DNA of 64,000 bases from Hysterangium stoloniferum. Taxonomy: Eukaryota; Basidiomycota; Agaricomycetes; Hysterangiales; Hysterangiaceae. The position numbers and the translations under genes were made by a program. Below are positions 1-11,948 of the stretch, piece after piece. Under the pieces are notes generated by a model. It was not told the DNA's origin. It saw only the letters and a list, made by a program, of their open reading frames with translations, and did no database searches. The DNA is taken from positions 1,178,001-1,242,000 of the forward strand of contig WHVD01000013.1 of the NCBI GenBank assembly GCA_015178975.1. Direction: 5' to 3'. The stretch's first letter is position 1, and every line of letters starts with the position of its first letter.

Positions 1-588
1 AATAAATATGGGTATTACAAAATATACAGCATACTCACCAATACACTGCATTGAGCTACAGATCATCAATTATTGAAGCACTACAATTCATTTCATTTCA
101 TCCATTTGAGCCTGAATTTCAGAGTCAGAATCTTGCAATTTGTTGTCATTCACAAAATGTTCATTGTCCAAATGGCCATCTGGGTAAGATTGATCAAATA
201 CATTATATCCTGCATACCCATCTCTATGTGTTCTTCTGTTCTTCTGCAAGTTTGAGATTGGCCACTGTGATTGCGAAAGGACCAAGGTGGGTCAGTGTAC
301 ATCATGAAGTCATTATGTTATTATAAGGTGTAATTTACTCACACTTCAACCCTTCCTGATGGTCTTGAAGAAAATTGGTGGCATTCTGACATATATGCGC
401 AGTAGTAATCCTAGAAGTTACAAGACATCAATTTGGCCCAACCCTAGAGACAGAGACCTTTGAAGAGAGCCTGGCCGATGAAATGACTGGAAAGCAAAGC
501 CCAGGAATGAAATGGCGGCAGGTGATGAACAGGACAGTGTGGGGAAACACATTATATCAGATATGTGTAGCAGTGTGTGATTCAGGCA
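1..588 (-). repeat. Dispersed repeat K, copy 1, holding a decayed gene fragment
   Basis: This stretch recurs at 57660-58235 with high similarity over its whole length. Read on the minus strand it contains what looks like the last exon of a spliced gene: a possible donor GTGAGT near 345, then an exon starting MMYTDPPWSF and rich in Asp/Ser (QDSDSE). This copy has a short insertion near 240 (a repeated gaagaacag) that shifts the frame relative to the other copy, so it is broken. The left end runs off the window. At 588/589 it joins abruptly to a copia integrase fragment. I do not recognise the protein family. Confidence 0.6.
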
Positions 589-2540
589 TGCTATCTCTGC
601 CACATAGTGTTTGAAAGCCTTAAGTGAATCAGATTTGAGTCGGAGAAATTGAACTTGGGTTTCCTGGCTATAATCATCTGTGAAGCTAATGTAATAGAGA
701 TTTCTGCCAATGCTAGTAGTTTGCACAGGTCCCCATAGATCAGCATGCACTAATTCCATATATATGCAAGCTCTGTTCCTGGATTCTTCTGGGAATGGTT
801 GTCGGACTGCCTTAGCCTTTGTGCAGGCATCACAGAACTCAGGAGTGGAGGTGGAATCCAGCTCCATACCTTCATCAATTCCGTTCTTTACTGCATCCAT
901 AACTGCGGGTTGTGCTACATGTCCTAGAATTCAATGAAGTGCATGCACAGAAAATTTCTCCTGTGCTGCAAGTGGTTGGTGGGAAAATGGAGTGGGGATA
1001 GTGTATAACCCATTGGCTAGTGGAATTTCCACTATGGTCTTCCACTGTGGTGCAGGAGAAATGATCCTACACAGATTTTCCTCAAATTGGAATGTAAATC
1101 CTCCTGAAGCAATGCGATTTGTGGAGATAAGGGTTAGAGAAATTTTCAGAGTATACAGCACATTTTTCAGCATTACTACTGTAGTCTTGCTTCCTAAGGG
1201 TAGATTAATATTGATATCTCCTCTTTCAATAACACTGATTGTTGTTCCATTGGTGGTGTAAACCTCTTGTGCAGGGATATTTGAGAAGGTAATAAACTTT
1301 GTTTGGTCTGGACTGAAGTGTGATGTTGCCCCAGATTCTATGATTGCACTTTCCTTGTTCTTTGGCATAGTTATGATTGCTGTGGTCATAAATGCAAAGT
1401 TATCTTGGGGTGTTGGAGCAGATGCAGTACTTGCAGATTGCTTCTTTTGAGCTCTGCCTCCTCGATTATTGTGTCCTGGATGCTGGGGTGCCTGTCCCTC
1501 CTTTCCACCTGTCCACCAACAATATGATTTGTAGTGGCCTTTATGATGATAGTTATAACATTCAACATCTACATTTTTGCCATTGGCACTATCTCCTTCT
1601 TTCCTGGGATTACATGTCTTCCTATTTTCTGATTGTGCAGAAAAGGCAGAGTTCCCTCTTTCCTTGTCAGACTTTGGCCTGTGACCTGTCTATGCTCATA
1701 TTCCTCTGTAATGACTCTTATTAGGTCAGTTGGGATTATATCCTTACCATTCATATGGGCATTGGCACTGATTGCGGATAGGGTGGGTCAATATGACACT
1801 GGTAGTGATCCCATGATAATGGCACTATAGTCTTCATCATCTATCCTCACTCCCATTCCTGCAAGGGATTGCTTCAATCTCTGAAGTGCTCCAAAATGAT
1901 CTTTCCTTCTTGAAAGCATGTCTCATGCATCCACCATTGAAGGTCAGTTTGGGTTAGCTTCATTTTGTCCTGGTGGATAGCACATAACTCCAACCATATA
2001 TTGGAGGCACTCTTGAATTCCTGTACCCGCAGGATAATGTATATTTTGTTAGTCCTATAGACTCCATTCAGTGGGGACTGTGGATTGTACCAGGACCACA
2101 CTGGTGAGATGTTGAGGGGGCAATTCCACCTTCAGATGAATCCTCAGCTGACAACTCAGAGGAAGGAGCTGGAATATTGGGTTGCAGTACATCATTGGCA
2201 TGTCTGGGTGGGAAGGCAAACAAAGGTGCATGGGAAGGGGATGTGGTAATCTAGAATTGGGATGCATGGTGGAAATAGGGTGCATAGACACTGATGAGGA
2301 GCTCCCACTTGACTCATTGTGGTCGAGTTGCAAATCATGGTGATGGAAATGGTTTTGTAGTGTTGCTCAAGTTTTTGAGAAGTTGTAGGAATGTGCACAC
2401 TGTGCCTCAGAGTGGGAGTGCATCACATAGGTTGCTTGGTCAATGGCTGCTGCTGCTGAACTAAAGCTGATTTGCATCTCTATCATAGGTCCCCCAATTA
2501 ACTCATTTCTTATCATCAGCCTTCCTGACTTAGAGCATCT
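589..2540 (-). pseudogene. Ty1/copia gag-protease-integrase fragment (copy 1), decayed
   Basis: Minus-strand remains of a copia polyprotein. In coding order: Gag pieces at about 2480-1570 (IWLELCAIHQDKMKL at 1890-2040; ITEEYEHRQV near 1700); a zinc knuckle at about 1520-1567 in which the second Cys of the CX2CX4HX4C pattern has become Tyr (C-Y-N-Y); a retropepsin segment at 1389-1000 whose active site reads ESGATSH where DSGATSH is usual; and the start of the integrase at 900-589, with the zinc-binding CDACTKAK and the first catalytic Asp in DLWGP. The chain stops at 589, where repeat K begins; no reverse transcriptase or RNase H is left. Frame changes separate the pieces, so it cannot encode a polyprotein. 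Confidence 0.85.
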
Positions 2541-2632
2541 TTCCCACCCTTCTATTTAAGATCTTAACACTTCCATGGACCCTGTGGTAATTCCACCTAT
2601 TTCCCTTATTACTGCAGCAGCTTTTGTCATGG
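2541..2632. other. Short unassigned spacer
   Basis: Sequence between the N-terminal Gag remains and solo LTR A; no feature recognised. Confidence 0.4.
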
Positions 2633-3444
2633 TGTTACAACCAGAAAACCTGCCAGACTCCAGGCACTACCCTATATGCACCTGCACCCTATGCCAGGAC
2701 CTGGAGGATGAACCTGTCCATGCCTGACCTTCATTGTCTCATGTATCAGTCACTGGAATACCCACTGGGACCCACACATGTTGTACCTGTCTATCTCTGA
2801 CCCTGTCCCATGCATCAGTCACTGGACCCTGCTCAAAAAACCCATCAGCTCTATAACTGAGCCCCATTCCCGTTATGGTCAAATGACCAGTGATGTTCTG
2901 GACTCCACTCCTGCCCCATTCCCATTATGGTCTAATGACCTGTCATGTTTTGGACTCCACCTCTGTTCTGTTCTGCTCCCAACACCTAATTTGGTGTTTA
3001 CTCATCTTGTTTCATGATTACTTGTTTGGATTTCATTATTACTGGATTTGGTATAACATACATTCCACAGTCTATATAGTCTGGCAGATGTTGTACATAC
3101 AATCCAGTCAGAAAATCAGCTTAGATCCCGCCAGTAATCTCAATATATTTTCCACTCTATTCCCTCTTTGAAACACACTGCTATTTACCTCATTGGAGCC
3201 AACAGGCTCTCACCTATCTATCACTTGACCTCTGACCCATCACCACCCAACCTCTCGACATCCATGGGATTCCCACAATCAACCCTCTGACTTCTTGACC
3301 CATCAACTACTCCCAGACTCCCTGGGATTCCCTTCTGCCTGTCTGAAATTGGATGCCACGATCTTGCGAGGGCACAGCCTATAAGCTGAAGCCAGGTCTT
3401 ACCAGCCTTCCTACAGGTTTCTCCAGAAACACTCTGATAAGCTC
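2633..3444 (+). repeat. Solo LTR, family A (copy 1), right end lost
   Basis: It starts TGTTACAACCAG and is clearly the same family as 13996-14831, 17448-18281 and 38456-39278. It includes the family core CATAAGCTGAAGCCA-like block (here 3381-3400, as cctataagctgaagccaggt). LTR B is inserted at 3445, and the few bases of A expected beyond it (4557 onward) do not end in the usual TAACA. The right terminus is therefore eroded or recombined, and no target duplication can be shown for A itself. Confidence 0.7.
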
Positions 3445-4551
3445 TGTTACGACCGTGTCGTAACCCATGTCGCAACCCGATGGTCTCCGAGAATACTACC
3501 ATCTATCAATGTTCCAAGTTATTGATCAAGTTATCATTTCGGCAACCTTCGGAACACTGACACTGACGTATACCTTCACGGCGATCAAACCTCGTTTACG
3601 CCCCTGTCAAAATATACTCTACCATCTGGTTATGCTTTGATACGTCCCCTTTCATTATGATGATCCATTTTACTCTATGTTTCACATATGCCCATATATA
3701 CCTGTAGCCCGTGGACTATTCCCTTTTCTCGTAATCCCGCTCTTGGCTAAATCTCGGCTTCCGATCTTATCGAAACCTGCCGGTTCCTAGTCAAGCTTAT
3801 TTGTCAATGCCGTTTTCCGCTCTTCCCTTAGTTAGTAGTTTCTAGATGCCGATAATCCGTATATAAGACCCGCTGTAATGTAACTACTAGACAATCAGAA
3901 TATCAACTTAGAATATCAACTTAGAATATCAACTTAGATCGACTTAGATACCCTCTAATTTCCGACTCCATTATCTATTCACGACCACCACATTCCGACT
4001 CCATCCGATTTACGATTCAACCTACATTTACGACTCTCTCAATCTCCGACTCTCTCAGTCTCTGACTCTCTCAGTCTCCGACTCTCTCAGTCTCCGACTC
4101 TCTCAGTCTCCGACTCTCTCAGTCTCCGACTCTCTCAGTCTCCGACTCTCTCAGTCTCCGACTCTCTCAGTCTCCGACTCTCTCAGTCTCCGACTCTCAG
4201 TCCCCGACTCTCAGTCCCCGACTCTCAATCTCCAACTCTCGGTCTCCAACTCTCGGTCTCCGACTCTCGGTCTCCGACTCTCGGTCTCCGACTCTCGGTC
4301 TCCGACTCTCGGTCTCCGACTCTCGGTCTCCGACTCTTGGTCTCCGACCCCTCAGCCCAACCCTTGACTGATCCTTCGGTTTCCGATCGGTAGTTTACCG
4401 AGAGGTTTACTTGACAGGACTAGTTTCTGCCCGCCCAAAATTTAAGGACACCTGACGGTAACTTGCGAGGGCGCAGCACATAAGCTGAAGCCAAGTCCTT
4501 CCGTTCGGTCCCTGTCGGCCAGCTGACATCTGTCAGTTTCTGCTCTTAACA
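3445..4551 (+). repeat. Solo LTR, family B, inserted in LTR A
   Basis: An 1107 bp sequence running TGTTACGACC...CTCTTAACA, flanked by a perfect 5 bp target duplication agctc (3440-3444 and 4552-4556). No internal coding region accompanies it, so it is a solo LTR left by LTR-LTR recombination. A second B copy with fewer minisatellite units sits at 27943-28848. The conserved core GCGCAGCACATAAGCTGAAG lies at 4470-4490. Confidence 0.9.
4030..4350 (+). repeat. Minisatellite inside LTR B
   Basis: Tandem array of about 20 units. The first half is a 16 bp unit (gactctctcagtctcc) and the second half a 14 bp variant (gactctcggtctcc). The matching position in the other B copy (28505-28630) has only about eight units, so the array changes in length within the LTR family. 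Confidence 0.9.
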
Positions 4552-4556
4552 AGCTC

Positions 4557-4694
4557 CACATGCACTGTGATGTATTAGCCTTATTTTAATACTATCTTCT
4601 GAAAAAGGAGTCCAATGCTCTATCAAAATGTGCAAATACTCAATTCACTACAAGGTAAAATAATGTAAGTATTTGATATTAATCAGTGGCAGCC
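4557..4694. other. Short unassigned spacer
   Basis: AT-rich sequence between LTR B and LTR D; no feature recognised. Confidence 0.4.
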
Positions 4695-5419
4695 TGTTAC
4701 GACTGTGTCGCAACCCTATCGGTCCCGAGGTTATCGCCACTTGTCAACGACAAGTCACCCTCTTGGAAACCATCGGCCCCGAAGCTGATGAATGTTTTCG
4801 TGAAGATCAAACTCCGTTTACGCCCACGTCAAAACAACTTGTATTGTCTGGTCAAACTTTGATACGTCCCCTTTATTATGTTGATCCGTTCAATCTTATG
4901 TTTCGCATATGTCTATCTATATTTGTAGTCCTTGAACTATTTCCTTTTTATTGTAATCCTGCTCTCGGTTATCATCGGCCTCCGAACTAATCATAAACTT
5001 CCCGTTCCTAGTCAAGCTTATTGTTAATACCGTGTTCCGCCCTTCTCCCCATTAGTATTTTCCAGACGCCTGTTACTTGTATATGAACCCGCTGTAGTTG
5101 TAGTTACTAGGCAATCAGACTATCGACTCAGAATACCCTCATACACCTGTATCAGTCTCATACTCAGAGTTCCCCCATCCGCCTTCGCGTGCACTCACCC
5201 ACTTCCGGCCCCGACCGCCGCCTTGGCCCGACGCTCGACTTGTCCTTCGATTCCGATCGGTATCACGCCGAAAGGTACTCGCTAGGATTAGTCTTCGCCC
5301 GCCCGAAATTTAAGGACATCCTACAGATATTTGCGAGGGCGCAGCACATAAGCTGAAGCCAAGTCCTTCCGATCGGTCCCTGTCGGCCACTGACATTAGT
5401 CAGTTTCCAGTTCTTAACA
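4695..5419 (+). repeat. Solo LTR, family D (same family as the chromovirus LTRs)
   Basis: 725 bp running TGTTACGACT...TTCTTAACA, closely related to the LTRs of the chromovirus at 22119-30954 and to 19289-19984. Flanks are cagcc on the left and catgc on the right, so there is no target duplication. This suggests ectopic recombination or a rearrangement through the LTR rather than simple solo-LTR formation. Confidence 0.85.
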
Positions 5420-6385
5420 CATGCTATCTCTGCCACATAGTGTTTGAAAGCCTTAAGTGCATCAGATATGAGTTGGAGAAATTGAACTTGGGTTTCCTGG
5501 CTATAATCATCTGTGAGCTAATGTAATAGAGACTTCCACCAATGCTAGTAGTTTTCACAGGTCCCCATAGATCAGTATGCACTAATTCCATATATATTCA
5601 AGCTCTGTTCCTGGATTCTTCTGGGAATGGTTGTCGGACTGCCTTAGCCTTTCTGCAGGCATCACAGAACTCAGAAGTGGAGGTGGAGTCTAGCTCCACA
5701 CCTTCAACAATTCCGTTCTTTACTGCATCCATAACTGCGGGTTGTGCTACATGTCCTAGAATTCAATGAAGTGCATGCACAGAAAATTTCTCCTATGCTG
5801 CAAGTGGTTGGTGGGAAAATGGAGTGGGGATAGTGTATAAACCCATTGGCTAGTGGAATTTCCACTATGGTCTTCCACTGTGGTGCAGGAGAAATGATCC
5901 TACACAGATTTTCCTCAAATTGGAATGTAAATCCTGCTGAAGCAATGCGATTTGTGGAGATAAGGGTTAGAGACATTTTCAGAGTATACAGCACATTTTT
6001 CAGCATTACTACTGTAGTCTTGCTTCCTAAGGGTAGATTAATCTTGATATCTCCTCTTCCAATAGCACTGATTGTTGTTCCATTAGTGGTGTAAACCTCT
6101 TGTGCAGGGATATTTGAGAAGGTAATAAACTTTGTTCGGTCTGGACCGAAGTGTGATGTTGCACCAGATTCTATGATTGCACTTTCCTTGTTCTTTGGCA
6201 TAGTTATGATTGCTGTGGTAATAAATGCAAAGTTATCTTGGGGTGTTGGAGCAGATGCAGTACTTGCAGATTGCTTCTTTGAGCTCTGCCTCCTTGATTA
6301 TTGTGTCCTGGATGCTGGAGTGCCTGTCCCTCCTTTCCACCTCCTGGCCGCCAACAATCTGATTTGTAGTGGCCTTTATGATGAC
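5420..6385 (-). pseudogene. Ty1/copia protease-integrase fragment (copy 2)
   Basis: A near copy of 589-1546. It covers the start of integrase, the protease segment at 6201-5704 (again ESGATSH at the active site) and the zinc-knuckle region, and then diverges at about 6386. Its left edge (catgctatct) is the same position at which copy 1 joins repeat K. It is frameshifted and lacks Gag, reverse transcriptase and RNase H. Confidence 0.85.
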
Positions 6386-6800
6386 ACAGGTCAAAAGATT
6401 AGATATAGAATAAAACACTATTTGGCTAATATATGCTTTATTTATACTAACCTACAGGGTCTACTGTGATACTAACTTTTCAGGATCTTAATGTAGCCTT
6501 AAGGATCTTGCAAGGATATTTTCAGTATTTATTTATGCATAAAACTGAAAGAAATTTATTACTTTAATTGATAGCCAACAAATCAACTAGAGGTGGATAA
6601 GTAATAAAGGCCAGCTACTCAACTAAGAGGTGGCAAAGGGGAACAGAACCAGGGAATCCTGATTGGTCAGAAGCTCAACTAGAGGTGACAAGGGATCCTG
6701 ATTGGTGCCAGAAGCTCAACTAGAGGTGGTGCTGCAGTGACACACAGATGTGGAGTAGTATATGGGTTCATAAAAAGTTATATTTTCATGGCTGGAGCAG
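6386..6800. repeat. Unassigned spacer with short degenerate direct repeats
   Basis: The phrase ctcaactagaggtg and close variants recur at about 6583, 6615, 6672 and 6713, interleaved with ggatcctgattggt twice. No ORF or known element is seen. Confidence 0.45.
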
Positions 6801-6805
6801 AGCTC

Positions 6806-7349
6806 TGTTACGACCCATTCCCAGATGTTTCAATATCCAACTTCCAATCTCTGACTACAGAACATCATAGTTACCATATCATCCGCATTCTTCCCTTGTT
6901 CCGCATTTGGTAATTTGTCCATTGACAAGTATTCACTCGTTTGTTTGTTATATTCCCATTTCGGAATATTGTCTCCCTAATATGTCTTATTGTATTTCCA
7001 TTTTAAGAATACTTCCGTTTCTGTCTTATTATAATCTTAGTTTGTAGTAAAATAACGAGTAGACTTATATTAGTTTCCGCAAATTTGTACTTTACCTTAG
7101 ATCTGATATCGACTTAGTTTCTTATTCCTCCTCCCGTCTTTCTGTACGCTCGATATTCGGAACTCTTCGGAACTCTGAATATCCATATCTTCCATTGTAA
7201 GCCTTACTTCTGAAATTAAGGACTTTGAGCATTTGCGTAGAGGCGCAGCACATAAGCTGAAGCTGACATCCTGACCCTATCCAATAGTTCTCGACTTCCT
7301 GGTGACTTTCCGATAGTTCCAGAATAAGTTCCCGATACAGCACTTAACA
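6806..7349 (+). repeat. Solo LTR, family C
   Basis: 544 bp running TGTTACGACCC...CACTTAACA with a perfect 5 bp target duplication agctc (6801-6805 and 7350-7354). It carries the shared core GCGCAGCACATAAGCTGAAG at about 7240-7265. A minus-orientation copy interrupts Tc1-b at 17283-18623. Confidence 0.9.
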
Positions 7350-7354
7350 AGCTC

Positions 7355-7909
7355 CTTATATACACTAGGATCTGAGACATTTTGAGACATTTAGAACTTT
7401 ATTTCTATCCTATTTTAGTTTCTACCTGGAAACTGCTAGAATGTTTTAGAAATTTCCACCATTCTCCATATATGATGACATAATTGATGATGTAATGTTC
7501 CCATGTGTTATGAGGTCAGTGCACATCACACTACTCTTCACATTTGTCACTAGTTGTTGCATTTTGTGGATGTCACTTGTTGTGACAACTGTCACCTGTT
7601 GTGATGACTATTCCTGCGCATTGTGTAATAAGTGCTAGCTGGCTGGTTTAAAAATATATAGTTAAAAAAGAATAAAAAGGTAGAAATTTCGTAGTTCCTT
7701 CAATTCTTAAGATAGAAATGAAAAATAAATTGCATATTTTCAAGATAAATCAAAGGAATATTGTACAATTTTATCATCACGATATAAGTACATTTAAAGA
7801 GCCTTTTTAGCAATTTCATTTTGGGGAAGTTGAGAAAAATTGAAAACTTTTTAAAAATACATGACACGCACTCCTTAACACATGGCTACAAAGTTGGATG
7901 GATCCCAGG
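7355..7909. other. Unassigned 555 bp
   Basis: AT-rich sequence between solo LTR C and LTR F. I see no ORF with a recognisable product, no terminal repeats and no tandem array apart from a loose tgttgtgac/gtcac repetition near 7550-7610. Confidence 0.4.
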
Positions 7910-8547
7910 TGTGAGAGGTACTGCAAAATACATTCTGAAAATAGTCCGGACAGACCCACACTATATTTCAATTATTGTTTCTATTTTCTCTTTATTTTAT
8001 CACATGCATATATTAGTTCGACAATGTATGTATTTCTATGGTACATAGACTCTTGTGGGGGCACACATACTAGATCTATGTACTCTAGCGCCTATAGTTG
8101 AAACTCAGACACTTTTTACCATCACAACTTGCCCAGACACCCACTCAGTGTCCTGTAAGTTGTGATTGGGGTATCATCTCGACTGTCATGGACAGAATGC
8201 AACTATCAGTGCAATCACCGTTTCAAACTACATAGTCGAAACTTGAATCATTATCTCAATCCATGCAGATTGCATCCGCGCTACTCTACTTGTTCAGCTC
8301 TCTTATTATTTCCTTAATCATTAGAGCTGTTGCTCATAATTGTACTGTAGAGTCGATTCTTCTCACAGTTGTCTTAGTTATCTATTCAGTACTTAAGATA
8401 CCTAATTCTTTCAGTTGTATTGAACTTAGACAGTCAATACACACTTTATCCATATTAGACTTAAATAGTCAATACTTTGTTGTGTTGTACCTAAATGGGT
8501 GATATTCTTTGTATATAGAATGGTTAGAACTCTCACGACTCTTCACA
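7910..8547 (+). repeat. LTR family F, plus orientation
   Basis: About 638 bp starting TGTGAGAGGTA and ending CTCTTCACA. It matches the reverse complement of 11082-11709 over its length. In element sense it lies directly before a gypsy reverse transcriptase fragment. Ends are inferred from where the two copies begin and stop matching and from the TG...CA termini. Confidence 0.75.
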
Positions 8548-8549
8548 CC

Positions 8550-8929
8550 AGGCATTCACAATCAACCTCAGAATTGTTGAAGCAACCAGACATTTTACAA
8601 CCCTGGAACCCAAAGCCATCCCAGATAAATACCATGACTTTGCCGATGTTTTTAGTAAAAAGGAAGCTGACCAGTTTTCACCCCATAGACTGTACAACCT
8701 AAAAATTGACCTTGAAGACAGGGCAAAGCCACCCCTTGGACCAATATACCTGCTCTCCTCTGTGGAATCTTCCACAATCTGGGATTTCCTGGATGAGCAT
8801 TTGTCCATAGGTTTAATCCAGCCATCCAAGTGTCCTTTTGGAGGACACATCCTTTTTGTCAAAAAGAAGGATGGATCCCTCAAACTTTGTGTTGATTTCA
8901 GAGGACTCAATGCAGTTACTGAAACAATC
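8550..8929 (+). pseudogene. Ty3/gypsy reverse transcriptase N-terminal fragment, plus strand
   Basis: Plus-strand reading gives the start of a gypsy reverse transcriptase: IPDKYHDFADVFSKKEAD, FLDEHLSIGLIQPSKCPF, then KKDGSLKLCVDFRGLNAVT, which is the classic finger/palm region before the catalytic motif. The protein stops matching at about 8929, and from there the next part of the same enzyme continues on the opposite strand. Gag and protease are missing between the LTR and this fragment. Confidence 0.85.
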
Positions 8930-9200
8930 AGTCCAAGATATTCAATCTTTTCCTGCTCAAATTCACATTTCTCTGCCTTTAAGTATAACTTATTTTTCTC
9001 CAATATCTCCAGAACCCTCTTGACTGCTTCTCTGTGTTTTTTAAGGGTGAAGACAAGGATATCATCCATGTAAACAATGACAACCTGTCCATTAATCAGT
9101 TCTATGTATGAACAAATCATTCATCATGGTCTGAAAAGTAGCAGGACTGTTGGTGAGACCAAAGAACATGACTAGTGGTTCAAATAACGGCTTCCCATTC
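8930..9200 (-). pseudogene. Ty3/gypsy reverse transcriptase palm fragment, minus strand
   Basis: Minus-strand reading contains the catalytic VIVYMDDILVFT motif, then LEILEKNKLYLKAEKCEF and KIEYLGLIVS, the usual C-terminal part of the reverse transcriptase. Together with the plus-strand piece next door it shows an inversion breakpoint inside the gene at about 8929/8930. It adjoins Gag directly at 9200, so protease and the N-terminal polymerase part are deleted from this half. Confidence 0.85.
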
Positions 9201-9205
9201 TAAGG

Positions 9206-11005
9206 CTAAAGACTCACGCCAACAATTTCCTCTACAATACCCCAAAGGAATGATCTGTGAGATCGACTGAATTCAGTGCGATGGTCATGGTCTAAAGTGT
9301 TCCACCAGATCTTGGCATTGCCGGTGAGTCGTCTTGGCAGAGTGACTCCTAACAATGTGCTCATGGAGTCTGAGATCTCTGAGAGACTCATGATATCCAT
9401 GATGTAGTCCAGGGCTTTGGATTGCATTCCATCGTATTCGGGAAGGTCAGACCATTTTATCTTGATGTCATTGGTGTTAAGAGAGATCTTTTTATCCTTA
9501 GGTAAGTCATCGATAGGCGCGCTAGCTCGAGGCTGTGTCGGAATTCGAAAAGGAGAGTTAGGTACTCCCCCATGATGCCCCCCACATCCCGAATTCCCTC
9601 CATGGTCTGGACTACTAGAGCTCCCAGATGAACTGCTAGGGGGTCCTCCTGGTGGCAGGAAGGCATTCGAGGAGATCGGCAAGGAATGGCAGGGATCATC
9701 TGGGTTCAGAGATCCTTGACCAGCAACCTGACCAGCTATGCCCTCGGTGAATGCGGTAGAGAAGGATGGTCAACACCTGTTGGTGACTGATCTATTCCTA
9801 GTTGTGGGTAGTTCATCACCGAAGTTAGGATTATCTGAAATTCGTTTGAACGTGACGCGAGAGCGATGAGTCCCCTGATGGGGCGCCGGGCTGAGTTCCT
9901 TTGAGATTTCTTTCTCAATTTTGGTCATATTCAAAGGCCGGTGTGGCTGAGGTTGGTGGAGGGGAGTGCAGATTTCCATTCCCTTTTCCTGAAGATGGTC
10001 TGCAACTTGCATCCTCATATCCAATGGAAAGTCTTGCAAAATAATGGGACGATTGAGCGAATGAAGGAAATGAGTGTTGGGAGACCCATTTAGGGTACGA
10101 ACAAACGAACTAGTTGTGGAGATGGGTGAATCGGGCACTTGGATCGAGTCATTATAAGGGTAGAGCACTTCCAAAACCATCTTATCGAGTCTCCTCTGAT
10201 TTTGTCTCAACTGACCCCTTAGAGTAAAATATGCGAATGATGAATTTCGAGTGGCCCCGTTAAGAGATTCCTCCAACATCCAGATGTATATATACTGGTA
10301 GTCAACCTTGGGCACGATGTGATCCCCACCGAGTAGGATGTGAAGGATTTGCAACCCATCATCGTGTGCACGGAGCGCTTCAAGGAATAAAGAGAACACT
10401 TCCTGCTTAAAAATCATCCTTCCTCCTTCCATAACAGAAGTAACCTCACTCGACCATTCGGGAATTGAGCGGGTCAGATCCTCCAGGGTTCCTGGTCATG
10501 TGAATAAGTCCTGTGCCGACAAGATGGCCTGATAACGACCTAACCAGACTGCTACAGTCACTGGTAAAAGGGGGTAATCTGTATTGTACTCCTCCACAAA
10601 GGGAGTAACCTGATCCGCGGAGATTCGATCGGTGTAGTACATATCCCATTGCAAGTCGATGGGCTGAGCGTAAACCATATGACCCCCAAAGAATTGCTTG
10701 AGGATGACCTGCCTAGGCGGGAACGAGAGAATGGGTTCAGGAGCATGGGTAGGCTCGACATTAGCTCCAGGAGTGCTCAACTGCCCCGTTGATGGACTTT
10801 CTTCATGTGGACCTGGGGGAGCATCTGTTGACAGTCCAGCTGTTGCTCCTGGGAAACTTCCAGGAGGAACTGGTTTTTGAAAAGTCAACGAAGACTTCCT
10901 CATAGTGACGTTACGGGGTGGTTCCAGACTTGCAGGTCTTTGACGAGGTTTTGAACTACTCGGGGTTATCGAAGATCTTGGTGTTTGGTTCTTGCCAGTG
11001 GTCAT
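9206..11005 (-). pseudogene. Ty3/gypsy Gag, frameshifted
   Basis: The ATG at 11005-11003 follows the minus-orientation LTR F after about 75 bp of leader. Three overlapping pieces in different frames make up the chain: 11005-10496 (Pro/Ser-rich start, then TDRISADQVTPFVEEYNTDY), 10432-9770 (Gln/His-rich middle) and 9682-9206, a retrotransposon Gag-like domain with PEYDGMQSKALDYIMDI and LTGNAKIWWNTL. Frameshifts near 10450 and 9740 prevent one product. Assignment rests on position behind the LTR and on the WxxL-type Gag motif. Confidence 0.75.
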
Positions 11006-11081
11006 TTACGTGCTTAGAAACTAATAGTTGTAAAGTAACGTTTTCTCCATAGGGAAAGAGCGGTCCGGCCCAGATCACCAC

Positions 11082-11709
11082 TGTGAAGAGTGGTGGAAGT
11101 TCTAACCGTTCTATATACGAAGAATAGCGACCGTTTAGGTACGACACATAGTTGTATTGACTGTTTAAGTCCAATACATGCTGAACAAGTATTGACTATT
11201 TAGTTCAATACGTCTGAGTGAAGTAACTATCTAAGGTAGAGTAGATAGCTAAAACGAATAAAGGGAATCGACCATTAGGTGCGATTCCGAATGACTGCTC
11301 AAGTGTAGAACAGAGTAACAAGAGTCGAATGATAGAGTAGCACGGACATTGTCTGCACGGATTGAGATATAAGTGGAGTTTCGACTGGTACAGTTCGAAA
11401 CTATGATTATGTAGATAGTTGAAGCCCATCTGTGATGGTCGAGATGATACCTCAATCACGACTTACAGGACACTGACTGTGTGTCTGGGTAAGTCGTGGT
11501 TGCGAGGTAAAAAAGTGTCTGAGTTCTAATTATGGGCACTAGAATACATGAGTCTGGCATATATGCACCCACAAGAGTCGATGAACCGCATACATAGGTC
11601 GTTGAACTAATATAGAAGTATAATAGAGAGAAAGAAGAAATAACAATGGGAATATAGTATGGGCTTATCCAGACTATATTTCCAAGCATATTTCACCATA
11701 CCTCTCACA
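11082..11709 (-). repeat. LTR family F, minus orientation (5' LTR of the Gag half)
   Basis: Inverted counterpart of 7910-8547, reading TGTGAGAGGTA...CTCTTCACA on the minus strand. It lies upstream of Gag in the correct orientation for a 5' LTR. The two F copies therefore face each other with gene fragments of one element type between them. Confidence 0.75.
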
Positions 11710-11946
11710 CATAGGTACCCAGTAGTCTAAAAATAACTCTACCTAATACAAAACAGGGGCCTTTCCCACAATGGAACACTAATGCTATGAGCTTCTGAAG
11801 TTAATCACATACTTCTCAGAAGCATATATTAGCCACAGTAGTTGATATCTACAAGGAAAGGGAAAGTGATGAAAGGCATGGAGTTGGACTGTGGACTCAG
11901 GGACTGCAATAAGGTGAGAAAATAGTGCTTCCTGGGGCCTACCATA
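11710..11946. other. Unassigned spacer
   Basis: About 240 bp between LTR F and Tc1-a. No feature recognised. Confidence 0.4.
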
Positions 11947-11948
11947 TA

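Noticed and set aside
4030..4350. CRISPR-like regular repeats
   Set aside because: Units are directly adjacent with no spacers, and the array lies inside a eukaryotic LTR. It is a minisatellite.
8263..8502. 79-codon ORF in LTR F
   Set aside because: Lies wholly in the LTR and is not conserved in the inverted copy.
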